DNA of 64,000 nucleotides from an uncultured Psychrosphaera sp. (GCF_947500655.1 NZ_CANMSK010000001.1:62001-126000); one strand, 5' to 3'; counted from the stretch's first letter, positions 9,612-18,093 are shown. A program made the numbers and translations. Notes: generated by a model from the letters alone, not told the origin.

Positions 9612-10412
9612 ATGCCAAGCGACAACTCAAAAGTTCCAGGTCAAATATTTGCATGGTTTGAAAAAATGAAAGGGAATTATGAAAAAAACTTAGCCACTAT
9701 GATGGAGCGTTTTGAACGAAATGTAGATAAACAAAATGTAAGAATAGATACTCAAAACCTAGCACACATCGAAGAGTTGAAAATCAATTACAAACAACAA
9801 TTAAATGATAAAAATCAGACGGTTGAACATTTGAATAGTGAAATTGATTTTTATAAAAAACAAGTATTTAAACAACAAGAAATGCTTGAGCAATTAAATA
9901 GTCGCTACGATGCAGTAATGCATACCTTGCTGTCAGAAAAAAAACAAATATCAAACCTAAAAGAAGTTGTGAGTAGCGAGCATAATCAAACAAGCTCAGA
10001 AACGCACCATACTGACACCGCCGAACAAGAAAAATGTAATCAAGGCTCTTTAGACCAAAAGTCGTTAAAAGATATAAACATAACTATGGGTGATGTAGAG
10101 GCTAAGGAAAGTATAAAAGAGCGAGGCGACTTGTACGCCCAAGCAATGGACTTAAGACTTAATGGCGATCAAGAGAATGCATTTATCTTATTTGAAGAGG
10201 CCGCGAAGTCAGGTGATATTAAATCGATGGGAGCCTTGGCCAGAGCTTATTTTCTAAATGAAGGTGTAGAAGAAAATCAATTACTTGGCTTATCCTGGTT
10301 AATTACAGCAGCAAATTTAGGCTATGAACCAGCGATTAAAAAATGTGAAGATTTTAAACGTACCTCACCTGAATTGTATGAACAATCTCTAGCTCTTGTT
10401 GAAAAATTATAA
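9612..10412 (+). CDS. Coiled-coil protein with C-terminal Sel1-like repeats
   Basis: A 266-residue soluble protein, divergent from the che operon. Residues about 15-120 are strongly charged and heptad-like (lysine-, glutamate- and glutamine-rich), predicting a long coiled coil. Residues 120-165 are a polar linker. The C-terminal 90 residues carry Sel1/TPR-like helical repeats (LYAQAMDLRLNGDQENAFILFEEAA, then SMGALARAYFLNEGVEENQLLGLSWL). No signal peptide is seen. A scaffold or adaptor role is plausible given the receptor and kinase genes beside it, but no specific family is recognised. ATG 9612 has AAGGA about 12 bases upstream. Confidence 0.7.
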   Translation: MPSDNSKVPGQIFAWFEKMKGNYEKNLATMMERFERNVDKQNVRIDTQNLAHIEELKINYKQQLNDKNQTVEHLNSEIDFYKKQVFKQQEMLEQLNSRYDAVMHTLLSEKKQISNLKEVVSSEHNQTSSETHHTDTAEQEKCNQGSLDQKSLKDINITMGDVEAKESIKERGDLYAQAMDLRLNGDQENAFILFEEAAKSGDIKSMGALARAYFLNEGVEENQLLGLSWLITAANLGYEPAIKKCEDFKRTSPELYEQSLALVEKL

Positions 10413-10487
10413 TGACTTATATCTCTGAAACTACCCATCAAGCCGCAATTATTGGTGTCGACTAGTTTTAGTTATTACACTCGTAAA

Positions 10488-10817
10488 TCATTTAAAGCTT
10501 TCAACCGCTTTTAATAACTCCATTAACTGAAATGGTTTATGAATTGTGGCATCAAAAAGATAATCACTCGTCACTTTTAAGTCACCGGTCACTAATATCT
10601 TATAAATTGTATCTGGTAACTGTGAAGCTACCTCGTCACCTTTCAAGTCTGTTAGTCGGTAATCTACAAATAAAACATCGGGTGGCGTGTTGGTACAGTA
10701 ATCAATCCCTTCATGTTCGTTGGTGAAGGTTACAACTTTGTGTTGTGTGCCTTCAAACACTAATTCGAATAGTTTTATTAATGCGATATCATCATCTAAA
10801 TAAACAATGGTGGCCAT
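10488..10817 (-). CDS. Single-domain response regulator
   Basis: A 109-residue receiver domain with no output domain. The acidic pair is in YLDDDIAL, the phospho-acceptor is Asp52 (VLFVDYRLTDLKG), the Thr is in ILVTGD and Lys94 is in ATIHKPF. An AAGGATATAAA site precedes ATG 10817. It lies 107 bases downstream of the PAS-DHp gene on the same strand, so the two may share a transcript. It diverges strongly from the CheY at 8683-9045 and is probably a separate phosphoacceptor or phosphate sink. Confidence 0.85.
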   Translation of the reverse strand: MATIVYLDDDIALIKLFELVFEGTQHKVVTFTNEHEGIDYCTNTPPDVLFVDYRLTDLKGDEVASQLPDTIYKILVTGDLKVTSDYLFDATIHKPFQLMELLKAVESFK

Positions 10818-10924
10818 TTTATATCCTTATTTTACTTGGTAAACACATTACTCACTAATCGTATTTATTGGTCTAAATAACGATGTAATATATAACTGAT
10901 TTAAATATTCCATTTAATGCAGTA

Positions 10925-11488
10925 TTATTTTTCGAGAGAACTGTCTGAACAATAAACCTGTTTCAAATCTTTAATTGTATTGGCAATCCGTTCGCTAGAT
11001 TTTAAAATAACATCTAACTTTTCATTTGTATTTTTATCTATTCCTGGTTGAGACTTTAGTAACTCGGTATAGCCTGAAATAATTCCTAAGGGGTTATTTA
11101 TTTCATGTGCAGTGGCGTTAACGAATTTGTTAATTTCTTCATTACTGTTCTTTGATATGTATTTTGCTGAAATAAATATATTCCTAGTTTCAACATCCAT
11201 GAAAGCCGTACAGCTTAATCTGAGTGACTTGCCATTTAAATGTATATAGTTCTGTTCAAAGTTTATTAACGGTTTGTCTCTAGACAGCTCAGACATTAAT
11301 TTTAATGTTTTTGTTACATCATCTTGATGCATTAGAGGTTTTATATTGGTTAATAACACCTGTTTTTTGCTGTAACCCAAGTTATGAACAAATGTGGTAT
11401 TAATGTCTAATAAATTACCTTTATCATCGGTTATAAATAAAATATCATTTGAGTGATTAAAAAAGGTTTCGTACATTGCACTGTTCAT
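10925..11488 (-). CDS. PAS-HisKA (DHp) protein lacking an ATPase domain
   Basis: A 187-residue protein with an N-terminal PAS domain (about 5-115) and a HisKA dimerisation helix pair. The H-box is FVNATAHEINNPLGIISGYTE with the phospho-His intact. The frame stops about 35 residues after the second helix; the 107 bases before the next gene are too short to hide an HATPase_c domain, so this is not a frameshifted kinase. It starts two bases after the stop of the upstream receiver gene. It could act as a phosphotransfer or phosphatase partner (Spo0B-like in architecture) or as a dimerising regulator; both are inferences. Confidence 0.8.
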   Translation of the reverse strand: MNSAMYETFFNHSNDILFITDDKGNLLDINTTFVHNLGYSKKQVLLTNIKPLMHQDDVTKTLKLMSELSRDKPLINFEQNYIHLNGKSLRLSCTAFMDVETRNIFISAKYISKNSNEEINKFVNATAHEINNPLGIISGYTELLKSQPGIDKNTNEKLDVILKSSERIANTIKDLKQVYCSDSSLEK

Positions 11489-11490
11489 CG

Positions 11491-12648
11491 TTAAAATAAC
11501 TCAACATCACTAGAGTCTTCTAAATCGAACCCTTTATGAGCACCTGCATCTTGGACTTTTTCCATTTGGAGTTTTAAATCTTCCAGTCTATTCATTATTT
11601 CAACTAGAATTTCTTCCGCATTACTTAATTCTTCTGTGGCAGCTTCAATAAGTTTATTCAAAAATAGCTCTTGAGGCTCGGTCATTTCCAATGAATGATA
11701 ACTACCAGCTATTTCTAACATAACATTTGTCATAACCGAGTTAATGATTTTGTTATGTTGACCAACACCTAACTTGAGCTCGCCTATGTTTTCAGCCAAT
11801 TCAAGAATTGCTTTTCCCATACCATCTTGAGAGTACAACTCCAATATTTTGGCTTCTAATCCCTCAATCATAGCAGCTGTATAATCTCTAATTTGACCTA
11901 AACTATGTTCATCTTTTGGAGGATTTTTGATAATGAAAGAAACGTGTTCATCGTTAACTATCATACGGTTAGTAAACATATATAACCGCCCTTTGGGTTC
12001 CAACAAAGCGTAAACATCAATTTCTATCGGAGATATTTCTATGCCATCGCAACGAAAGTATGTATCTTGTGGCAACTTAAACTTAATAGATGTCTTTAGT
12101 CCAAAATATTGCATACTTTCGAAGAATACCCTCGATGCTTCTTCAATATTTTTACATTTACTTAAGTTTTTAAAAAAGTTCATCACTTGGCTATACTGTG
12201 ATGCTTGCTCCATGGTTGTGTAGATTAGTTGCTGGCTTTCAGCAGCATCACAAATTAACTTTTGTTCTTTTATTTTGCGTTGAACACTGCTTCTAACTTT
12301 ATAAACTAACTCCTGAAGGTCAAATGGTTTTGTTAAGTAGTCGGCTACGCCCGCTTCAAATGCAGTAAGTTTTGATAATGGGGCAGTTTCACCAGACACG
12401 ATAATGATATCGACGTCAGTATTTGTGCAGTATTCACTAAAAAGTATCTCGCAGAATTCTATGCCATTAATATCAGGTAAGTTAAGATCAAGTAGTATTG
12501 TTTTTGGTGCAAACTCCTTGAATTTTTTCAATGCTTCTTTAGCGCTAGTAAAAGCCACCGTTTTGAATTCAGAATCTAAAATTTGCTGATACATGTCTAA
12601 ATATTGTTTATCATCTTCTATTAAAAAAACTACATCTCTACTGCTCAT
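11491..12648 (-). CDS. Response regulator with unrecognised helical C-terminal domain
   Basis: A protein of about 385 residues. The N-terminal receiver (1-120) has IEDD, phospho-acceptor Asp54 (ILLDLNLPDINGIEF), Ser in IIVSGE and Lys107 in YLTKPFDL. The remaining roughly 260 residues match no output family I recognise: a middle domain (about 150-270), then predicted long helices (ELAENIGELKLGVGQHNKI and onwards) and an acidic tail ending DVELF. ATG 12648 with CAAGGACGTTTT is preferred to the upstream frame opening at 12678. It heads a possible operon with the PAS-DHp and receiver genes. It is not a DNA-binding, EAL or HD-GYP output. Confidence 0.8.
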   Translation of the reverse strand: MSSRDVVFLIEDDKQYLDMYQQILDSEFKTVAFTSAKEALKKFKEFAPKTILLDLNLPDINGIEFCEILFSEYCTNTDVDIIIVSGETAPLSKLTAFEAGVADYLTKPFDLQELVYKVRSSVQRKIKEQKLICDAAESQQLIYTTMEQASQYSQVMNFFKNLSKCKNIEEASRVFFESMQYFGLKTSIKFKLPQDTYFRCDGIEISPIEIDVYALLEPKGRLYMFTNRMIVNDEHVSFIIKNPPKDEHSLGQIRDYTAAMIEGLEAKILELYSQDGMGKAILELAENIGELKLGVGQHNKIINSVMTNVMLEIAGSYHSLEMTEPQELFLNKLIEAATEELSNAEEILVEIMNRLEDLKLQMEKVQDAGAHKGFDLEDSSDVELF

Positions 12649-13041
12649 AAAACGTCCTTGATTAAGAATATATTTCAATTATTAAATTTATCGCATATGC
12701 AAACTTCAAATTCATAAGTTAAGTAAATTGAATTTTAAGAGTATAGGTTGCGTTTTATAATTTTCCATTTATTGGCAAATCTAAGTGTCAGATTTTATGA
12801 TTGTTTTATAAATTAAAATTATTTTTTCATATATGTAGGACAAAATTTCGAATTTTAACTACAGTTATCAATTGTTAAAGATCCACGAGGCATAAATAGG
12901 TCATCCAAAATAAAACAAGTTATTATTCACCCCTTGCTTTTAAAGGGATTAAAAAACAATTACACTAAAGAAAATACGTATTTTGTCGATAGTATTCAAT
13001 ATGCTATTTATTTATACAAAGATTTAAGTCCAAGGATTATC
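12649..13041. other. Divergent intergenic region between response regulator and barrel-SPOR gene
   Basis: This stretch of about 390 bases holds the promoters of two divergent genes and is very AT-rich. No credible small gene, terminator or clear operator was found. The plus-strand frame opens upstream at 12934, but those residues look unlike a signal peptide and are probably untranslated. Confidence 0.4.
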
Positions 13042-14262
13042 ATGGCTAGAATAAAACCGTTTTTATCAATACTGTCTACTGCTCCATTACTATTAACAAA
13101 CTTACCGTCTATAGCTGCTGATGGCGATATGGTTAAAAGTAAATTTAGCTTTAATTTTACTACTTTAAGATATGAAAAATATGAAAGCTCAGCGGCTCGG
13201 ATCGGCTTTGGTTATAAGCCAAGTGATGATAATGGTCTTATCTTAGATTTTGGCTTAGAACATATTGTTAATTTTGACGATGTAACTAATGGCGTTGATT
13301 TTACACATGACTTTACAAACTTACGTTTAGCTCCCGGTTATCAGTTTGATATAACAGATAATTTTAGTATTACACCTAGTCTAGGTTTAGCTATTAATGT
13401 AGAAGAAATGAATGACATAGGTTTAAAAACAGGCGCAACACAAGGCTATACTGGCTTAAAACTTTCTTACGATGTCACTGATGTATTAAGTTTTGTAGTG
13501 GAAAATAATTATAACTTTGGTTCAACCTTATTTGGTGATGCAGGTTCAATTGGTATTGGTATTAAATATACACCTCAATATAAAGCAACTTCTCTTTCAC
13601 TAGCAAAACCTGTAAGTCAAGATACTGTAGAACCAAGCAATACAGCTTTATCTGTTGTTCCTTTGCAAACGCCTACAGATGCCACATTAACGAGCTCTGT
13701 AACAGGTGTTGTAGACGAAACTCTATTGACTGCGCCTATAGAAGAAGATGTTGTTGAGCCAGTTGTTGTAGAAGAAAATACAGACTATGCTAACTTACCT
13801 TACACTATTCAACTTGGTGCATTCAGCAGTATGGCATCAGTAGATAGATTCTTACAACAAAACTCAATACCAGCTGAAGATGCGTATACGAGAAACATTA
13901 ATGGTTTAAATAAAGTTTATTATAAAGGCTATGAAAGCCTAACGTCGGCAAAACAAGCGTTAAGCGAGCTGAAATCTAAAGGTATTAATGGATATGTACT
14001 AAATACACCAAAACTAGCTGCTAATAAGCCAGCTGTTCTTGGTTCTGTTTATGCCATTCAATTAGGTAGCTTCAATTCATTACGTTCTGCGGATTCTATT
14101 ATTAATAAACTGCAGGAATTAGACCGCCAAACTTTTATAAAAACATCTGACGATTTAATAAAGTTATATACGGGTAAATTCAATACTCAAGCTAACGCTG
14201 AGTCAGAATTAGCTCGATTAAAAGACTTAAATATTAATGGGTTTGTTGCTAAGGTTAATTAG
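13042..14262 (+). CDS. Outer-membrane beta-barrel protein with two C-terminal SPOR domains
   Basis: ATG 13042 with AAGGATTATC gives a 406-residue protein with a signal peptide ending near PSIAADG. Residues about 28-180 show alternating amphipathic strands with glycine turns (IGFGYKPSDDNGLILDFGLE, LRLAPGYQFDITDNFSITPS), as in an eight-strand OmpA/OMP_b-brl barrel. A valine- and acid-rich linker (about 185-250) leads to SPOR 1 (YTIQLGAFSSMASVDRFL...GINGYVL) and SPOR 2 (YAIQLGSFNSLRSADSI...NINGFVA). SPOR domains bind peptidoglycan stripped of stem peptides at division septa. The fusion would tie the outer membrane to septal or denuded glycan. A strong terminator follows. Confidence 0.8.
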   Translation: MARIKPFLSILSTAPLLLTNLPSIAADGDMVKSKFSFNFTTLRYEKYESSAARIGFGYKPSDDNGLILDFGLEHIVNFDDVTNGVDFTHDFTNLRLAPGYQFDITDNFSITPSLGLAINVEEMNDIGLKTGATQGYTGLKLSYDVTDVLSFVVENNYNFGSTLFGDAGSIGIGIKYTPQYKATSLSLAKPVSQDTVEPSNTALSVVPLQTPTDATLTSSVTGVVDETLLTAPIEEDVVEPVVVEENTDYANLPYTIQLGAFSSMASVDRFLQQNSIPAEDAYTRNINGLNKVYYKGYESLTSAKQALSELKSKGINGYVLNTPKLAANKPAVLGSVYAIQLGSFNSLRSADSIINKLQELDRQTFIKTSDDLIKLYTGKFNTQANAESELARLKDLNINGFVAKVN

Positions 14263-14284
14263 TTATAAGAACCTAATTTATAGG

Positions 14285-14317
14285 AAACGATTTGGTGTAA
14301 CCAAATCGTTTTTTTTT
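14285..14317 (+). terminator. Rho-independent terminator of the barrel-SPOR gene
   Basis: A perfect 12-base stem AAACGATTTGGT / ACCAAATCGTTT with a GTA loop is followed by a run of nine or more T, 23 bases after the stop codon. Confidence 0.92.
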
Positions 14318-14439
14318 GCTTAGCTATTACGTATTAGACATCGTTGCCTAAGCAGTCATACCTTATTGAGGTTTCTATTAATGATTTTACTGCAGGATAT
14401 GGGGCTTATATATTGCTAAATACACAGTTCATTTGTAAC

Positions 14440-16968
14440 TCATATTTTGTTTGACTCTTCATCTAACCATTCAATATAAGCAGAAAATGGTAGCGGTCTA
14501 GATATATGGTAACCTTGAGCCATCTCGCAATTTAACGACTTTAATAGGTCAAGAGTTTTTTGATCTTCAACACCTTCAGCCACAACATCTAAGCCAAGAC
14601 TATTAGCCATGTTTATGGTTGCTGAGACTATTGTGAAATCTTTTTCTGACTGATCTAAAAATTGAATAAATTCACGGTCAATTTTTAATTTATCAAATGG
14701 ATGTTTACTAACATAAGTTAATGATGAATAACCGGTACCAAAATCATCAATAGCTAAACTGAAACCGATATCTTTTAATTCCAACATATTACGCGTGAAT
14801 TTTTTGGTATCGGTAACTGAGACTGTCTCAGTTAATTCTAATACAAACAACTCAGCTCGTAAGTCATATTTATTAATGGTTCTGATCAAATAAGTTATAA
14901 AGCCATTGTGCATAACATCGTGTACCGACATATTGACTGAAACAACTTGGTTTTTAATCCCTAGACTTAATAACTCAACCAAATGTATGCAACTTTGATT
15001 AAAGACCCACTCACTGAGCTTATTTATTATACCTGTATCTTCTGCAATACGAACAAATTCATCAGGCGGTATAAAACCATAGCTTGGGTGTATCCACCTT
15101 AATAACACTTCACTACCAATAACCTCCCCTGTGGCAATATTGGTTTGTGGTTGATGATAAAGCTGCAAGGTGTTTTCATCTATTGCCGTTTGTAAGTCGG
15201 ATGCCAGTTGGACTTTTCTTTGATCATTACTATTAAACTGGTCATCATAAATACCGTATAAATTGCCCTTTTCAATAGCCAACTCGATGGCTTGCTGAGC
15301 TTTATTAACCAACTCGTTTGTACTTTTAATTGATTTGGTATTGGTTGAAGCCCCTATCAAACATTTAATATTGATAGATAATCCATCTGAGCTGTAACTA
15401 ATAGGTTGCTGAGATGCAAAATCGTTCATTATATTTTGTAATAAATGCTCATCATTACTGGAAACTAGAAAAGCAAATACCCCTTCTCTTATCATGGCTG
15501 TTTTTGAATATTCATTTTTGCTATCAATATCAATTAGCAATAATTCATTGCTTAGCTCATGCTCTACATCTGTTATAAACTGATAAATAATGGTCTTTAA
15601 ACTTTCGGTTGGTAGGTAAGGTACGATAGATTCATATTTCGCTATTGATACAATAACTACAGAAAAAGAGGCGTTTTTTTGCTTTTCAACAATAGATTCG
15701 ACGGCTATTTCTAATAAATTATTATTAGCAAAACCAAATACATGATCGTGTGAAGCTTGATATAAACGTTCTTGTTCACTAATTCTTAATCTTTGGGCCA
15801 ATGCCATCGCCATAAAGGTTATCTCAAATATGACACCAAATAACAAAGCATGTCGAGACCAAAAGCTATACTCAATATGTCCTGTTAATAATAAAGGTCC
15901 AACGGCCGCACCAATTAATAATGGTAACCAAGAGATGATATAAAAATTAGCCCACTTAACACCTTCTTTGATTTTTACATACATCATAATAATTCCGAGT
16001 GCATATAAAAACATTTGTAAGGTAAAGAAAAATTGAGCCGCTATATATTCAACAACAAATAGTGCAAGTACCCCAAACACTAAATTTAAATTGCTTAGTA
16101 CATTAACATAACGAGTGATTTTTCGTTCGGGCTCTTCGTTAAACTTTAAAAAATGCAAGGCAAACATTAATGAGAAATAAGCCAACAAAAAATTCACAGA
16201 TATAATGTTTTTGGATATAAAGTCAAACAAAGGTAATGGCATTATATAAGCGCCATAACCATGAACAATACTCAGTTCTATTAAAAAGGTTGCTATATAA
16301 CCTATGTACATCACATATATTCGTTCTTGCGTTCCAACAAATAATATTAAGTTATACACACTCATAACGATAACAATACCGATAAATGCGCCCCAAATTA
16401 AATACACAGCATCTTTAAATTTATAAAAGTTTACAGTATCAAAAATTGAAATCGGGAGGTTAGCAGGCCCTGCTGTGCTGGTGTAAATTAAAAAAGAAAA
16501 TTCTTGTTTAGCCTGTAGGTTTATTTTGTAATTTGGGAATCCTATTTTTTCTTTTGAGTTTGCTAAATTACTGTCGCCTAAACTACGTACGAATGTGTAT
16601 TGCTCACCTACATGTTTATAGATATTAATTATATCTATCATTGGATTATCAAAAAATAAGGTTAGTTCACGAGGACGATTTAACGTATTGATAATATCAA
16701 TTTGATACCAAAAACCGATATTGCCAAAGTCTGTTTTTGCTTTATTCAGTGGCACTTCATCGAATTCATCTAATCTGGACACAACTTGATTTAAGGTTAA
16801 ATCGTTATTGTTGTCAGTGAGGTATTTGTATCTGATATCTATGCTTATATCATTTTGTCCAAGAGACAGATTATTTAGGCTAGTTAGAGAGGTTGTTATT
16901 TTCGTTAACAGAAATAAAATTGGAAATGTAATGAACAGAATTAATACCCACTTATTAAATTTGCTCAT
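14440..16968 (-). CDS. 7TMR-DISM sensor with degenerate GGDEF and active-looking EAL domain
   Basis: An 842-residue membrane protein. An N-terminal helix precedes a periplasmic 7TMR-DISMED2-like domain (about 35-165), then seven transmembrane segments (about 185-400). The GGDEF domain (about 405-560) is degenerate: REGVFAFL replaces the GGDEF loop. The EAL domain (about 580-835) keeps the catalytic set: EVLLR for EALLR, Asn in VSVNMS, Glu in LELTET, DDFGTGYSS, Lys in KLKIDREF, AEGVED and AQGYHISRPLP. It is probably a c-di-GMP phosphodiesterase gated by a periplasmic carbohydrate or other ligand. It is convergent with the barrel-SPOR gene. Confidence 0.92.
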   Translation of the reverse strand: MSKFNKWVLILFITFPILFLLTKITTSLTSLNNLSLGQNDISIDIRYKYLTDNNNDLTLNQVVSRLDEFDEVPLNKAKTDFGNIGFWYQIDIINTLNRPRELTLFFDNPMIDIINIYKHVGEQYTFVRSLGDSNLANSKEKIGFPNYKINLQAKQEFSFLIYTSTAGPANLPISIFDTVNFYKFKDAVYLIWGAFIGIVIVMSVYNLILFVGTQERIYVMYIGYIATFLIELSIVHGYGAYIMPLPLFDFISKNIISVNFLLAYFSLMFALHFLKFNEEPERKITRYVNVLSNLNLVFGVLALFVVEYIAAQFFFTLQMFLYALGIIMMYVKIKEGVKWANFYIISWLPLLIGAAVGPLLLTGHIEYSFWSRHALLFGVIFEITFMAMALAQRLRISEQERLYQASHDHVFGFANNNLLEIAVESIVEKQKNASFSVVIVSIAKYESIVPYLPTESLKTIIYQFITDVEHELSNELLLIDIDSKNEYSKTAMIREGVFAFLVSSNDEHLLQNIMNDFASQQPISYSSDGLSINIKCLIGASTNTKSIKSTNELVNKAQQAIELAIEKGNLYGIYDDQFNSNDQRKVQLASDLQTAIDENTLQLYHQPQTNIATGEVIGSEVLLRWIHPSYGFIPPDEFVRIAEDTGIINKLSEWVFNQSCIHLVELLSLGIKNQVVSVNMSVHDVMHNGFITYLIRTINKYDLRAELFVLELTETVSVTDTKKFTRNMLELKDIGFSLAIDDFGTGYSSLTYVSKHPFDKLKIDREFIQFLDQSEKDFTIVSATINMANSLGLDVVAEGVEDQKTLDLLKSLNCEMAQGYHISRPLPFSAYIEWLDEESNKI

Positions 16969-17085
16969 TTGCTATGGGTACTCCAATTAATATTATTAAA
17001 ACAATGGTGATTTATTATAAACAATTTCTGAGGCTTGTAACGATAAAGCATAAAAAAGTGTTGAATTTTAATACTGGATAAACTA

Positions 17086-17116
17086 CTGTATACAAAACCA
17101 CTGTACAAATTAACAG
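17086..17116 (+). promoter_or_regulatory. LexA (SOS) box upstream of sulA-like gene
   Basis: CTGTACAAATTAACAG at 17101-17116 is an exact CTGT-N8-ACAG LexA operator placed seven bases before the ATG of the SulA-like gene. A further TACTGTATAC half-site lies at 17084-17093, with no matching second half at the right spacing. The position would block the promoter or early elongation. Confidence 0.75.
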
Positions 17117-17123
17117 GATTAAA

Positions 17124-17540
17124 ATGAATACTAACAATATAAAAGCTACATCCTTAGATGAAACAATGCAATGTATTGAGCATATTCCAAAACCAGAATT
17201 AAGCTCTCATCTTGAGTTAGTCAATATTATTAAACGTTTTGAATATTGCAGTGGCTGGACTTTATTGATTGCACCAGATCACTTACCTAAAAAAGACGTA
17301 TTAAAGAGATATGCTGTTAACTTAGATAAAGTTCTTATTGTTCATAAGAGACACTGTACCGATGTTTTATTTACGGCCTACCAAGGGTTAAGAAATGAGA
17401 ACTGTTCAGCATTAGTAATTTGGGATGGTTTAATTTCAACTAGTGAATATGCTCTTTTAAACGCTAAGGCAAAAACAGTAAATACAGCGCTTTACTTACT
17501 AAATAAAAACACTGATGATCAAGTCTTAGTTCACCACTAG
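17124..17540 (+). CDS. sulA: SulA-like SOS cell-division inhibitor
   Basis: A 138-residue protein with the SulA/ImuA core pattern: GWTLLIAPDHLPKKDVLKRY aligns by eye with the SulA segment RWQLWLTPQQKLSREWV, followed by a Leu/Val strand (KVLIVHKR), a CTDVLFTAYQGLRNENCSALVIWDG block and a short tail. SulA binds FtsZ and halts division during DNA damage. The perfect LexA box just upstream supports this role strongly. It is shorter than E. coli SulA (169), mostly at the N-terminus. The next gene starts 13 bases downstream and could be co-transcribed. Confidence 0.8.
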   Translation: MNTNNIKATSLDETMQCIEHIPKPELSSHLELVNIIKRFEYCSGWTLLIAPDHLPKKDVLKRYAVNLDKVLIVHKRHCTDVLFTAYQGLRNENCSALVIWDGLISTSEYALLNAKAKTVNTALYLLNKNTDDQVLVHH

Positions 17541-17552
17541 AAATTAACTATT

Positions 17553-18002
17553 ATGTTGTGTTTTTGTAAGTCAGGAGAATCTTTCTCCAATTGTTGTGAA
17601 GCTCTGTTATCAGGTAAAACACCAGCTGATACCTGTGAGCAATTAATGAGATCTAGATTTAGCGCATTTGCTAGCGGCAACACATCTTATTTACTAGCGA
17701 CTAGTTCTGTTGATTTAGCTAAATCATTGACTCAACAAGAGTTAATTGAAACCTGTGATACATTTAGCTTTGTGCATTTAGATGTATTAAATCATGATCA
17801 AGATACCGTTGAGTTTATCGCTCACTTATTATTGGGTGATCAACATCACCAAATTCATGAACGCTCTCACTTTATAAAACAAAATGGTAATTGGAAATAC
17901 GATACCGGCGAATTATCTGATACACCAATTATAAAGCTTAATAGAAACGATTTATGTCCTTGTCAGTCAGGCAAAAAATTCAAAAAGTGCCATTCAGTTT
18001 AA
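17553..18002 (+). CDS. ychJ: YchJ-family protein with SEC-C zinc motifs at both ends
   Basis: A 149-residue protein of the YchJ (UPF0225) family. It starts with a C-x-C...CC SEC-C motif (LCFCKSGESFSNCC) and ends with a second one (DLCPCQSGKKFKKCH), framing an NTF2-like core with LMRSRFSAFASGNTSYLLAT. SEC-C motifs bind zinc and in SecA contact SecB and ribosomes; the function of YchJ is unknown. It follows the SulA-like gene by 12 bases, so it may be co-induced by SOS. Its 3' end is followed directly by a tandem heptamer repeat. Confidence 0.88.
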   Translation: MLCFCKSGESFSNCCEALLSGKTPADTCEQLMRSRFSAFASGNTSYLLATSSVDLAKSLTQQELIETCDTFSFVHLDVLNHDQDTVEFIAHLLLGDQHHQIHERSHFIKQNGNWKYDTGELSDTPIIKLNRNDLCPCQSGKKFKKCHSV

Positions 18003-18008
18003 CCCTAT

Positions 18009-18071
18009 CCATAAGCCATAAGCCATAAGCCATAAGCCATAAACCATAAACCATAAACCATAAACCATAAA
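18009..18071. repeat. Heptanucleotide tandem repeat (9 units)
   Basis: Four exact copies of CCATAAG (18009-18036) are followed by five exact copies of CCATAAA (18037-18071). The array lies in the convergent gap between ychJ and ppsA. Units within each half are identical, so the array probably grew by slippage. Confidence 0.95.
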
Positions 18072-18093
18072 AAGAATAGCCGACTTTTAAACA

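Noticed and set aside
10818..10924. A frameshifted HATPase domain downstream of the PAS-DHp gene.
   Set aside because: Only 107 bases are available before the next gene, and none of the frames shows N, G1 or G2 box residues.
17084..17101. Second LexA box at the TACTGTATAC half-site.
   Set aside because: The position where ACAG should occur reads CCAC, so only one half matches.
18009..18071. Possible CRISPR array.
   Set aside because: Units are seven bases with no spacers and no cas genes are near; simple tandem repeat.
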